Source: Clostridia bacterium (lineage in GTDB: Bacteria > Bacillota > Clostridia > Christensenellales > QALW01). From it: a stretch of DNA of 9,989 nt. The position numbers and the translations under genes were made by a program. This document shows positions 1 to 6,762 of the stretch, piece by piece. Location of the stretch: the NCBI GenBank assembly GCA_900769815.1, contig CAAGID010000007.1, positions 1 through 9,989 on the forward strand, given 5' to 3'. Position 1 is the first letter of the stretch; each line of letters begins with the position of its first letter. The notes under the pieces are model-generated. The model saw nothing but the letters and a program-made list of their open reading frames with translations, was not told the origin of the DNA and did no database searches.

Positions 1-3
1 GAA

Positions 4-36
4 ATATACCCCTGCAAAATTTTTGCAGGGGTATAT
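4..36. terminator. Perfect 16-bp inverted repeat at left edge, possible terminator
   Basis: The arms ATATACCCCTGCAAAA (4-19) and TTTTGCAGGGGTATAT (21-36) are exact reverse complements around a single T, so the real loop must open a few A/T pairs. It lies downstream of the leftward peptidoglycan-binding gene and could end its transcript. On the rightward strand it is followed by TATATGTTTG, a weak T-rich tail; on the leftward strand the window edge hides what follows. A bidirectional terminator is the simplest reading. The same CCCTGCAAAA/TTTTGCAGGG core could also be the end of an intergenic repeat, because the first ten bases recur at the right edge. Confidence 0.55.
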
Positions 37-62
37 GTTTGTAAGGGTTTGTCAGTGCTCTG

Positions 63-86
63 AAGCCACCGTTTTCACGGTGGCTT
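63..86 (-). terminator. Perfect 10-bp hairpin with GAAA tetraloop downstream of the secreted protein gene
   Basis: AAGCCACCGT (63-72) pairs perfectly with ACGGTGGCTT (77-86). Read on the leftward strand the loop is GAAA, a stable GNRA tetraloop. It begins 26 bases after the stop codon of the upstream leftward gene. No T-run follows on either strand, so it is not a canonical intrinsic terminator. It may protect the 3' end of the mRNA or work together with the hairpin at 4-36. An 8-mer, GTGCTCTG, occurs on both sides of it (55-62 and 104-111). Confidence 0.5.
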
Positions 87-112
87 GATTGCAAAGATTT
101 CTCGTGCTCTGG

Positions 113-1036
113 TTATAAACCGGCGGCTTTTTTGACACAAGCCTGATGATCAGGGTCAATCTTGTTAGAGCAGTGAGTACGGCTGTTCTTGAAATGTATG
201 CAATAGTGACCGGTCATATTGTTGCCTGAAATTGAATCATAGCCGTGGGGATAGCCGTGGTATGAGCCTGCGATGCGGTATCCGTTAACAAGAACAACAC
301 AAGACTGACGACGCCAATTCTTATAATATTTACCTAATGCCTGCTTATAAAGTGCAGTATCAGTTGCACTTACCGGTTCAACGTCAGCATGCTTGCTTCC
401 GCCGGTGCGCTTAACCGTCCAGGAAATGCCTGTATTAAAATCATAAACAGTTGCCTTTGTTTGTTTTGTAAAAATGGTCTTAACCTTTGACCAATCCATA
501 TACTCGCCGGGAGCTACTTTGCCGTTACCGTTAGCAGTATTGTTTGTAGGCTTCTTTGTGGGAGTTGATGGCTTTGAATTGTTAGTATTGGGTTTAGCAG
601 TAGGCTTAGGTGTCGGTGTGGGAGTAGGTGTAGGCGAAGGCGTAACGCCAAAGCGGTCAGCAGTAGCGTCAATAGCCGACATAGGCATACGAACCGCATT
701 ATTCTCATAGAGAACTGCGTTGGTTTCCGCATCAACCTTACCTGTTTCCTTTAAACCGTTATACTTCTGGAAAACCTTTACCGCATACTCAGTAAGTGTA
801 CCATAATAACCTGTAACCTTATAATTATAGTAACCAAGGTCTCTTAATCTTGACTGTACGTTAAGTACGTCAACGTTATTATCGTTAAGTTTTAATTCAG
901 GATAGGTCATTACTTCTAAAACCTCATCAGCAGGCGAGATACCTGTATCAAGGCTTTCTTCAGCATTAACGGGAACAAACATAGCAGTTGCCATAAGAAC
1001 TGTTACAAGCATTCCTAAAAAATAATGCTTTATCAT
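113..1036 (-). CDS. Secreted peptidoglycan-binding protein with LDT-like C-terminal domain
   Basis: A 307-residue exported protein, probably acting on or bound to the cell wall. Residues 1-25 form a signal peptide (positive start, hydrophobic core, cleavage after VNA, A25). Residues about 49-113 fit a PG_binding_1 domain, with the usual LQ..L..LGYY...G.yG..T..AV..FQ..NGL pattern. Residues about 132-172 are a Thr/Pro/Asn/Lys linker with a TPTPTPTP tract. Residues about 178-307 form a domain I know only as conserved in clostridial wall proteins. It holds H260-G-Y-P-H264 and then T275-G-H-Y-C279-I-H, which recalls the L,D-transpeptidase pattern H-x14-17-[S/T]-H-G-C but with the G/H order changed; catalysis is unproven. 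The ATG at 1036 is preceded by a strong AGGAGGAG site (1042-1049) and a consensus promoter. It appears to be monocistronic. PG binding and secretion are secure; the enzyme role is not. Confidence 0.85.
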   Translation of the reverse strand: MIKHYFLGMLVTVLMATAMFVPVNAEESLDTGISPADEVLEVMTYPELKLNDNNVDVLNVQSRLRDLGYYNYKVTGYYGTLTEYAVKVFQKYNGLKETGKVDAETNAVLYENNAVRMPMSAIDATADRFGVTPSPTPTPTPTPKPTAKPNTNNSKPSTPTKKPTNNTANGNGKVAPGEYMDWSKVKTIFTKQTKATVYDFNTGISWTVKRTGGSKHADVEPVSATDTALYKQALGKYYKNWRRQSCVVLVNGYRIAGSYHGYPHGYDSISGNNMTGHYCIHFKNSRTHCSNKIDPDHQACVKKAAGL

Positions 1037-1103
1037 GATAATCTCCTCCTTTACAGAATTATAGACAAGGGATTTTGTCCCATATTATTACTTTTCTATT
1101 ACA

Positions 1104-1132
1104 ATTATAACAGATGCTCTTATCATTGTCAA
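1104..1132 (-). promoter_or_regulatory. Consensus sigma-A promoter for the peptidoglycan-binding protein gene
   Basis: On the leftward strand TTGACA (1132-1127) and TATAAT (1109-1104) are separated by exactly 17 bases, so both hexamers and the spacing match the vegetative consensus. Transcription should begin near 1097, giving a leader of about 60 bases before the ATG at 1036. The promoter lies between that gene and the terminator of the preceding operon, so the gene is expressed independently. Just upstream of the -35, GTTAC occurs twice with an 11-base period (1156-1152 and 1145-1141), which may be an operator. Confidence 0.85.
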
Positions 1133-1170
1133 TAGTTTTTGTAACTCTTTCGTAACAAAGGCGTTTTGAT

Positions 1171-1201
1171 AAACAAAAAACTCCCTTTTTTAGGGAGTTT
1201 T
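1171..1201 (-). terminator. Intrinsic terminator of the nine-gene leftward operon
   Basis: On the leftward strand AAAACTCCCT pairs with AGGGAGTTTT across a five-A loop (plus-strand arms 1177-1186 and 1192-1201), and the T-run continues as TTGTTT. It begins about 26 bases after the queH stop codon and precedes the separate promoter of the next gene. Stem, loop and U-tract all fit a Rho-independent terminator for the leftward transcript. Confidence 0.88.
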
Positions 1202-1226
1202 AATGCTTTTAAGTGCTTTAAAGATT

Positions 1227-1823
1227 TTAGTGCTGCGAAAACGCACAACCGCAATAGTTTTGCCTATACAAATCATATTCCTTTGAAAGTTCAATAGACC
1301 GCTTATATCCGTTTTTCTTTTTAAAATCGGAGGGCAAGAATTTCACGCCGTATTTTTCAGCGAACTCAAAGCCTATTTGATTAATAAGAGGTGCATTTTT
1401 ATGGGGTGAAACGGTAAGGGTTGTGGTAAAAAAGTCAAATCCCTTTTCTTTAGCAAGCTTTGCAGTCTGCTCAAGACGGAGTAAAAAGCATTTTTTACAG
1501 CGTTTTCCGCCTTCGGGCTCATTTTCCAAGCCCTTTACGATTTCAAGAAATTCATTATCATCATACGGAACTTCAATAATATCTACAGAATTTACCGTTT
1601 TCATATTTTTAATTAGTTTTAATTGATTTTCAAGACGAAGTTCGTGCTCTTCTATAGGCTGAATATTAGGGTTATACCAAAGCACGGTTACTGAGAAGTG
1701 CTTTGAAAGTGCTTCAATACAATAACTGCTGCAGGGACCGCAACAGCTATGCAATAATAATTTAGGCGTTCCCTCTATTTTTGCAATTATCTTATCTTGT
1801 TCTTGTTGAAAATTCATTTTCAC
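1227..1823 (-). CDS. queH: Epoxyqueuosine reductase QueH
   Basis: QueH (formerly DUF208) reduces epoxyqueuosine to queuosine at position 34 of GUN-anticodon tRNAs, replacing the unrelated cobalamin enzyme QueG. The 198-residue protein has the family's cysteine pattern: HSCCGPC at 25-31, GGKRCKKC at 105-112 (C109, C112) and YCGC at 190-193. These are expected to hold an Fe-S cluster and a second metal site. YNPNI (50-54) and TTLTVSPHKN (134-143) are also typical. It is the last gene of the leftward operon, just upstream of the terminator. The start is uncertain: GTG at 1823 has GGAAGA 12 bases upstream, whereas ATG at 1817 would have it 18 bases away; the two differ by two residues. It lies 6 bases after trmL, so translation is probably coupled. 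Confidence 0.93.
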   Translation of the reverse strand: MKMNFQQEQDKIIAKIEGTPKLLLHSCCGPCSSYCIEALSKHFSVTVLWYNPNIQPIEEHELRLENQLKLIKNMKTVNSVDIIEVPYDDNEFLEIVKGLENEPEGGKRCKKCFLLRLEQTAKLAKEKGFDFFTTTLTVSPHKNAPLINQIGFEFAEKYGVKFLPSDFKKKNGYKRSIELSKEYDLYRQNYCGCAFSQH

Positions 1824-1829
1824 ACCAAA

Positions 1830-2327
1830 TCAGATTCTTCCTATATCGTCTTTTAACTTGCCGAATAAAAGCATATTCTCAAAATTATTCTGTCTTAAGC
1901 CTTCATAAAGCACGATGGCAACGCTGTTACATAAATTAAGTGACCTTGCACCGTCTACCATTGGTATTCTGATACAGGAATCAAGGTTTTCTTTTAACAG
2001 GTCCTCGGGCAAGCCTTTAGTTTCTTTACCGAAAACAATAAAACTGTTATCAGGAATAATTGCCTCAGAATATATTTTTCCGCCCTTTGTGGTTGCATAG
2101 AAAAATGGTGCGTCTTTAAACTTCTGACGGACCTCATCAAAACTGTCATAATAGCTTATGTCAAGTAAATCCCAATAATCAAGACCTGCTCTTTTAAGGT
2201 TTTTATCGTCTAAAGAAAAGCCTAAAGGTCTTACTAAATGTAATGATGCACCGCTTGCGGCACAAGTTCTTGCAATATTGCCTGTGTTATAAGGAATTTC
2301 AGGCTCAACCAATACAATATTAAGCAT
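1830..2327 (-). CDS. trmL: tRNA (cytidine/uridine-34-2'-O)-methyltransferase TrmL
   Basis: A SPOUT-class enzyme that methylates the 2'-OH of the wobble nucleotide (position 34) in tRNA-Leu isoacceptors using S-adenosylmethionine; it works as a knotted dimer. The 165-residue length is normal for TrmL, which is a minimal SPOUT protein without an extra RNA-binding domain. Visible motifs are the N-terminal VEPEIPYNTGNIART (7-21), FGKETKGLP (99-107), and IPMVDGARSLNLCNSVAIVL (121-140), which forms the trefoil-knot AdoMet pocket. The ATG at 2327 follows an AAAGGA site, 4 bases after the lipoprotein stop. It shares an operon with queH, another enzyme acting on wobble position 34. Confidence 0.93.
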   Translation of the reverse strand: MLNIVLVEPEIPYNTGNIARTCAASGASLHLVRPLGFSLDDKNLKRAGLDYWDLLDISYYDSFDEVRQKFKDAPFFYATTKGGKIYSEAIIPDNSFIVFGKETKGLPEDLLKENLDSCIRIPMVDGARSLNLCNSVAIVLYEGLRQNNFENMLLFGKLKDDIGRI

Positions 2328-2331
2328 TTAA

Positions 2332-2901
2332 TTATCCTTTCTGCAGTGCATTAATTGCGTCAAGCTCGCCCCCGAAAAGACAGTTTCTCAATTCCTTTGT
2401 CATTACAATTTGGGGGTCTTTATCTTTTTCCTGTAATATAAACACGTCGCATTTTAAAGAAATTTTTTCTTCTACCTTGGTAACGTGCTTATAAAAAATT
2501 TCATTCCACTTATTTTCAAGTGCCTCATCAGTAAACACCTTGTTTTGCTTTTTGGCTTCCTCCACGTATTCAGCATACTCCTTTACAGTATCAGTATATG
2601 CCGCCTGCAAGCTTATCTGCGTTATTACTACTTCCGCACATAAGAAGCCGTCAACCTCAGTAATATCCCATATTTCATAAGAAATATCTTTAAATATAAC
2701 GTCGTTAACATTGCTTCTTTCAATTTCAGCCGATATGTTTTCATCGCCAAGCGCTACCATAGAGTTTGCCTTATCATAGTCCTTGGAAGTAAGGGCGTCA
2801 AAATAAGTTTCAAGAGTGTTTCTTACAGTCTTTTTCTTATCTGACGATACACAACCAGTCAATAGGAAAAGACACAAAAGTATACAAACTATCTTTTTCA
2901 T
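2332..2901 (-). CDS. Lipoprotein of unknown function coupled to ddl
   Basis: A 189-residue predicted lipoprotein. Residues 1-16 form a lipid signal peptide with the lipobox L14-T-G-C17, so the mature protein should be anchored by C17 to the outer face of the membrane. The following region (about 20-110) resembles an NTF2/SnoaL-like or DUF4878-type fold: an early helix (TVRNTLETYFDALTSKDYDK), then alternating strands. This is suggested by pattern only. Residues about 95-135 are charged and helical (VKEYAEYVEEAKKQ). I do not recognise the family with confidence and assign no function. Its ATG overlaps the ddl stop (ATGA, 2898-2901), so it is translationally coupled to a wall-precursor enzyme, which makes an envelope role plausible but unproven. 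Confidence 0.8.
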   Translation of the reverse strand: MKKIVCILLCLFLLTGCVSSDKKKTVRNTLETYFDALTSKDYDKANSMVALGDENISAEIERSNVNDVIFKDISYEIWDITEVDGFLCAEVVITQISLQAAYTDTVKEYAEYVEEAKKQNKVFTDEALENKWNEIFYKHVTKVEEKISLKCDVFILQEKDKDPQIVMTKELRNCLFGGELDAINALQKG

Positions 2902-4112
2902 AACTTACCAAGCTTGTTTCCGCCCAATTTGCCTGCCTTCTGACTGTTACGTGCAAAGCCTGCAATAATTTCTGAATCAAAGGCGAAATTGTTTTTCTTT
3001 TTATCGTTATGGGCAGCAAAAGCAATATCAATAAGCTTTTCAATAAGCTTATCGTAGGAAATGCCTAAAGGCTCCCAAAGATAGAAAGCAAATGAGCCGG
3101 GGATAGTGTTTATCTCGTTTATATAGAGCTCCTTTAAATCTTTATCGCACATATAATCAATACGTACAACACCCTTGCAATCCATAAGTTTAAATGCCTT
3201 TATGGTCATTTCCTGAATTGTCTTGGTCATTTCATCAGGGATAGGTGCAGGAATACGTCTTGAAAGTGCTTCCATACCTGCCTGATTCTTTCCGCCGTTT
3301 AAATATTTATCGGAGAAAGTCAAAAATTCATCGCTGTTATAGGGCATCTCGCAAACGGAAGCAGAAACGTCATCGCCAAAGCCAAGAGCCGAACAGTTAA
3401 TTTCCTTAGGCGAATCAACACCCTGCTCAACTAAAATTCGTCTGTCGTATTCCTTGGCAACGTCGATTGCATTTTTAAGTTCTTCTCTGTTATGTGCCTT
3501 TGAGATACCGATAGACGAACCTAAATTGGAGGGCTTAACAAACATAGGATAAGTAAGCACCTTTTCGCATTTATCTAAAATTGCAGTTTCATCTTTATTC
3601 CAAGCGTCGCGATCGAAGTAAGTGTAGGGTAATACTGGAAGTCCTGCACCGATAAATACAGCCTTCATTAAGATTTTATCCATTCCTGATGCAGAACCTA
3701 AAACACCTGATGAAGTATAAGGAATATCTGCAAGCTCTAAAAGTCCCTGGAGAGTACCGTCTTCGCCGTTTAAGCCGTGCATTGCAATAATTGCCGCATC
3801 GATAGGCATATAAACGTTATTTTCTTTAGCAAAAAGACCTTTCTTTTCAGGGTTAAAGCGGTAAAGCTGTTTGATTCTTGTATTTGCAGGCAAATACACG
3901 CGGGTTACTTCCTTGTCGCCCTTATCAAAGCTCTTGAATGCCTCGATTTTAGTTAATTTTTCTCCTGAATACCAGTCGCCCTCGCGGGTAATATATACGG
4001 GCACTGGATTAAACTTGGTTTTATCCATATTTTGTATAAGCTGTTGTGCCGTAACAACGGATACGTCGTGCTCAACTGTCTTTCCGCCAAAAAATACTGC
4101 AATATTCAACAT
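2898..4112 (-). CDS. ddl: D-alanine--D-alanine ligase
   Basis: An ATP-grasp ligase that makes the D-Ala-D-Ala dipeptide used by MurF in peptidoglycan precursor synthesis; cytoplasmic. Visible motifs are FFGGKTVEHDVSV (7-19, with the substrate-binding Glu14), HGLNGEDGTLQG (112-123), PYTSSGVLGSASGMDK (131-146), the ATP-binding FVKPSNLGSSIGISK (191-205), RIDYM (317-321), and the Mg-binding INEINTIPG (331-339). The omega-loop DKY (Y270) matches D-Ala-adding ligases rather than the His-bearing VanA D-lactate type, so ordinary D-Ala-D-Ala product is expected. At 404 residues it is longer than E. coli DdlB (306): an insertion near 60-100 and a Lys/Asn/Gly-rich tail of about 35 residues after the catalytic domain account for most of this. 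The ATG at 4112 follows TAAGGAGAT, 12 bases after the MurF-like gene. Confidence 0.93.
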   Translation of the reverse strand: MLNIAVFFGGKTVEHDVSVVTAQQLIQNMDKTKFNPVPVYITREGDWYSGEKLTKIEAFKSFDKGDKEVTRVYLPANTRIKQLYRFNPEKKGLFAKENNVYMPIDAAIIAMHGLNGEDGTLQGLLELADIPYTSSGVLGSASGMDKILMKAVFIGAGLPVLPYTYFDRDAWNKDETAILDKCEKVLTYPMFVKPSNLGSSIGISKAHNREELKNAIDVAKEYDRRILVEQGVDSPKEINCSALGFGDDVSASVCEMPYNSDEFLTFSDKYLNGGKNQAGMEALSRRIPAPIPDEMTKTIQEMTIKAFKLMDCKGVVRIDYMCDKDLKELYINEINTIPGSFAFYLWEPLGISYDKLIEKLIDIAFAAHNDKKKNNFAFDSEIIAGFARNSQKAGKLGGNKLGKL

Positions 4113-4124
4113 AATACTATCTCC

Positions 4125-5570
4125 TTACTCATTAAAGTTATCGGGAAGGTCGTTTTCAAATAAAACAACGTCACCATTAAATGTAATCTTATGTAAAAGT
4201 GCCGTAGCCTCGGTTAATGAAGGAACCTGATAAACTTCACATTTAGAATCACCGATTCCTTCTTTTATCTTTTCAGTACGCTTTTTGCCTACTAAAATGG
4301 CAACATCAGCATTTTCTCCTATCTTTTTGCCAAGCTCAAAATGATATTTGTCCTGGTCCTTGCCAAGCTCAACAAAGCCGGGCGTTACGATAATTCTTCT
4401 TCCTTCAAAAGCACCTAAAACGTCTAACGCGGCAGATGCACCGTTAGGCGAAGAATTAAATGCGTCGTCTATTATAGTTACAGGACTTTGGTTTACTATC
4501 TGGAGTCGGTGCTCAATGGGCTGTATTTTGGAAATACCACGTTTAACTTCTTCCATTGTAAGTCCCATTTCAAGTGCCATTGCTGAAGCAACAAGAATAT
4601 TTGAAATATTATGCTTGCCTAAAAGCTTTGTAATGCACTCTATTTTTTCATCCTTATAACAAAGGGTAAAAGTGCTTCCTGAACAGCCTACGGAAATATC
4701 TTCAGCACGCACTTTATCTGAATCACTAAAGCCTGCAGTAAGCTTTTTGTTGTTGCATTTTTCAAAAAGCTCTAAAATATGCTCGTTAGTTGAAGCAAAT
4801 ACTGCCAAACCGTCTTTAGGCAGAGCTTCAATGAGCTCAAACTTACCTTTTTTTACGCCTTCAATGGAGCCAAAGGTATCAAGGTGCTGAGGTCCTATTG
4901 AAGTAATCAACGCGTTATGAGGATGAACAAAATCACAAATTTCCTTAATATCGCCTATATGCCTTGAGCCCATTTCACAGATGAATACTTCATCATCAGG
5001 CTGCAGCCTTTCCCTTATAACACGTACAACACCCATTGTAGTATTATAGCTTGACGGAGGTGTAAGACAGGCGAACCTCTCGCTTAAAATAGTAGATAAA
5101 ATAAATTTTGTGCTTGTTTTACCGTAACTACCCGTAATAGCAACGATTTTTAAATCTTTTCGTGCTTTAAGAATTTTTTTAGCATCGTTAACGTACCATT
5201 TTGCTATCCCTTTTTCAACGGGAATCATCAAAAGTGATGCAAAAAGCACAAGTACAGAAATTAAAATCAGCGTTAAGAGCATTAAAGGGAAAAGATAAAT
5301 CTTACCCCAAATGCCAATAAGCACGTTTAAAGCTAAAGTAATTATAAAAAGGCACACGTACAGTCTTTTGATTCTCGCGGTAAACACAAGAGGTTTTTTT
5401 GCCTTTTGCGGTTTAAACAAGAATTTAGGATTTCTTATTCTTGCAAATAGGTGTGGAATATACTGTGAAACAAAATACCCCTCAAGCTGAAGCATATGTA
5501 TATAATATTTTGCTAAAAGAAGTGCAAAAGCAGTAACTACAACTGCAATGCCTATTCCTAAATATTCCAT
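4125..5570 (-). CDS. Membrane-anchored MurF-like Mur ligase
   Basis: A Mur-ligase-family enzyme, closest to MurF, which adds D-Ala-D-Ala to UDP-MurNAc-tripeptide. Residues 1-120 are hydrophobic, with likely membrane segments at about 4-22, 69-88 and 91-115, in place of the usual soluble MurF N-terminal substrate domain. The ATPase and C-terminal domains are intact: P-loop TGSYGKTSTK (146-155), SYNTTMG (174-180), CEMGSRHIGDI (198-208), GPQHLDTFGS (226-235), a likely carbamoylated lysine near 241-243 before the KxE pattern, GKHNISN (318-324), EHRLQ (353-357), IDDAFNSSPN (367-376) and PGFVELG (397-403). The last two are MurF-type. The immediately downstream ddl supplies its expected co-substrate. 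The ATG at 5570 has AAGGAGT inside the end of the previous gene. Whether it is the cell's only MurF or acts on a lipid-linked precursor cannot be told here. Confidence 0.85.
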   Translation of the reverse strand: MEYLGIGIAVVVTAFALLLAKYYIHMLQLEGYFVSQYIPHLFARIRNPKFLFKPQKAKKPLVFTARIKRLYVCLFIITLALNVLIGIWGKIYLFPLMLLTLILISVLVLFASLLMIPVEKGIAKWYVNDAKKILKARKDLKIVAITGSYGKTSTKFILSTILSERFACLTPPSSYNTTMGVVRVIRERLQPDDEVFICEMGSRHIGDIKEICDFVHPHNALITSIGPQHLDTFGSIEGVKKGKFELIEALPKDGLAVFASTNEHILELFEKCNNKKLTAGFSDSDKVRAEDISVGCSGSTFTLCYKDEKIECITKLLGKHNISNILVASAMALEMGLTMEEVKRGISKIQPIEHRLQIVNQSPVTIIDDAFNSSPNGASAALDVLGAFEGRRIIVTPGFVELGKDQDKYHFELGKKIGENADVAILVGKKRTEKIKEGIGDSKCEVYQVPSLTEATALLHKITFNGDVVLFENDLPDNFNE

Positions 5571-5572
5571 AT

Positions 5573-6319
5573 TTACTCCTTAAAAAACGTCTTTATTATG
5601 GCAACAGTCCTTGGTAATTCCTCTAAAAAGGCATAATGAGTTCTGTTTGAATATACAATCTTTGCACAATCGGGAATCTTTTTTTCCATAATCTCTGCCA
5701 TATAAAGAGGCGTTGCCGTATCAAATTCGCCCCACACTAAAAAAGTTGGTGCTTTGATTTTATCTAAAAGATAGGTTAAATCTTCATTTACTATATTTGA
5801 AAAGGTTGCCTTCATTGTATCCGAGAGCTTTTTATAGTCCTCCGAGCCTTTATTTTTCTTCCATTCCTCAAGCTTTTTAGGGTTAAAGGTCTTTAAGAAA
5901 AACTTGCCCGTTTTATATGTGTAAACTTTAAGATAATACTTAAAATCACGCTTATTTCTTATGCCTGCGGCACCGCAAAGCACCATTCTCTTTATTCTTT
6001 CGGGGTTTCTTGCTCCAATAATTATCGAAAGTCTGCAACCAAAAGAATGTCCTATAAAATAAGCCGACTTTATATTAAGTTTATCAAGAGTCTTTTCAAC
6101 TATATCGGCATAATCATAAACCGTTATGGGAGTTTCAGGCTCGCTTGATAAGCCGTGTCCCGGCAAATCAATAAGTGTTACGCGGTAAGTATCACAAAGT
6201 GCATTTTTAAGACGCTCAAGTAACGTTATATCATAGCCCCATCCGTGAAGAATTACTACGTCTTCGCCTTTGCCTTCGGTTATGTAATTTATCTTTAAAT
6301 TATCAATATCGATTATCAA
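5573..6319 (-). CDS. Alpha/beta hydrolase, substrate unknown
   Basis: A 248-residue single-domain alpha/beta hydrolase, probably cytoplasmic since no signal peptide is visible. The complete triad can be placed: nucleophile S92 in GHSFG (90-94), acid D200 in GEFDTATP (197-204), and H228 in RTHYAF (226-231). The oxyanion-hole region is LHGWGYD (24-30), and DLPGHGLS (51-58) is the usual strand-4 motif. A lid-like Lys/Tyr-rich insert lies at about 121-170. The start is unusual: the only credible start is TTG at 6319, overlapping the rimI stop as TTGA and preceded by GGAGG 9 bases upstream; no in-frame ATG occurs before residue 112. It lies 2 bases from the MurF-like gene, so a role linked to wall precursors or small acyl esters is possible, but the substrate is not identifiable. 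Confidence 0.88.
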   Translation of the reverse strand: MIIDIDNLKINYITEGKGEDVVILHGWGYDITLLERLKNALCDTYRVTLIDLPGHGLSSEPETPITVYDYADIVEKTLDKLNIKSAYFIGHSFGCRLSIIIGARNPERIKRMVLCGAAGIRNKRDFKYYLKVYTYKTGKFFLKTFNPKKLEEWKKNKGSEDYKKLSDTMKATFSNIVNEDLTYLLDKIKAPTFLVWGEFDTATPLYMAEIMEKKIPDCAKIVYSNRTHYAFLEELPRTVAIIKTFFKE

Positions 6320-6762
6320 TTAGAAATATCCTCCAGCCACATAATAAAGGCATCCTCGCCGTCAGGATAATATTTAGGGCGGACACCTGCACTTTTAAAG
6401 CCTAAATTTTCATAAAGCTTTACGGCGTTTATATTGGAAACTCGCACCTCAAGGGTCATTGAAATAATGTCTTTTTCTTTTGTTTCTTCTATCAAAGCAT
6501 CCATCAGCATTTTACCAAAGCCTTTTTTTCTAAAAGACTCCTTAACCGCAATATTGGTTACGTGTCCTTCATCAAAAACCTGATGAAAACCGCCGTAAGC
6601 AATAACCTCATTATCAAGTGTTATAACTTTGTATATAGCATTAGGGTTTTCAATCTCTTGAAGATATGCTTCCTTTGACCAAGGGTATTTAAAAGATGCC
6701 TTTTCAATTATATCAATTTCATCAAGAAATCTTTTCTCAAGATTATGAATTTCTGCTTTCAT
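6316..6762 (-). CDS. rimI: Ribosomal-protein S18 alanine N-acetyltransferase-type GNAT
   Basis: A GNAT-fold N-acetyltransferase of the RimI type, which uses acetyl-CoA to acetylate a protein N terminus (ribosomal protein S18 in E. coli). With the start at 6762 it has 148 residues, the normal size. The acetyl-CoA motif is VTNIAVKESFRKKGFGK (68-84, the RxxGxG/A loop), with LEVRVSNINAVKLYENLGF (104-122) and YYPDGEDAFIMWLE (131-144), all RimI-like. An in-frame ATG at 6852 would add 30 residues lying over tsaB and has no role in the family; the ATG at 6762 is preceded by GGAGAGGG, so I prefer it. It then overlaps the tsaB end by 20 bases. The tsaE-tsaB-rimI order is common in Firmicutes. Its in vivo target here is inferred. 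Confidence 0.9.
   Translation of the reverse strand: MKAEIHNLEKRFLDEIDIIEKASFKYPWSKEAYLQEIENPNAIYKVITLDNEVIAYGGFHQVFDEGHVTNIAVKESFRKKGFGKMLMDALIEETKEKDIISMTLEVRVSNINAVKLYENLGFKSAGVRPKYYPDGEDAFIMWLEDISN

Noticed and set aside
474..735. Open frames on both strands across the Thr/Pro linker of the secreted protein
   Set aside because: They arise from the repetitive linker codons, give low-complexity Val/Gly or Leu-rich products and lack start signals; the signal-peptide protein is the real gene.
1037..1097. Riboswitch in the leader of the secreted protein gene
   Set aside because: The leader is only about 60 bases with short stems; no known aptamer pattern is visible.
2898..4112. Vancomycin-resistance-type D-Ala-D-Lac ligase
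   Set aside because: The omega-loop Tyr (Y270, DKY) is the D-Ala-D-Ala type, and no vanH/vanX neighbours are present.
3871..4230. 119-residue rightward open frame across the ddl/MurF-like junction
   Set aside because: It lies antisense to two clear genes, has no ribosome binding site and resembles no family.
4348..4890. Two rightward open frames inside the MurF-like gene
   Set aside because: Antisense shadows of a conserved coding region without start signals.
4125..5570. MurT (partner of GatD in stem-peptide amidation)
   Set aside because: The IDDAFNSSPN and PGFVELG motifs are MurF-type, and no GatD-like glutamine amidotransferase gene lies beside it.
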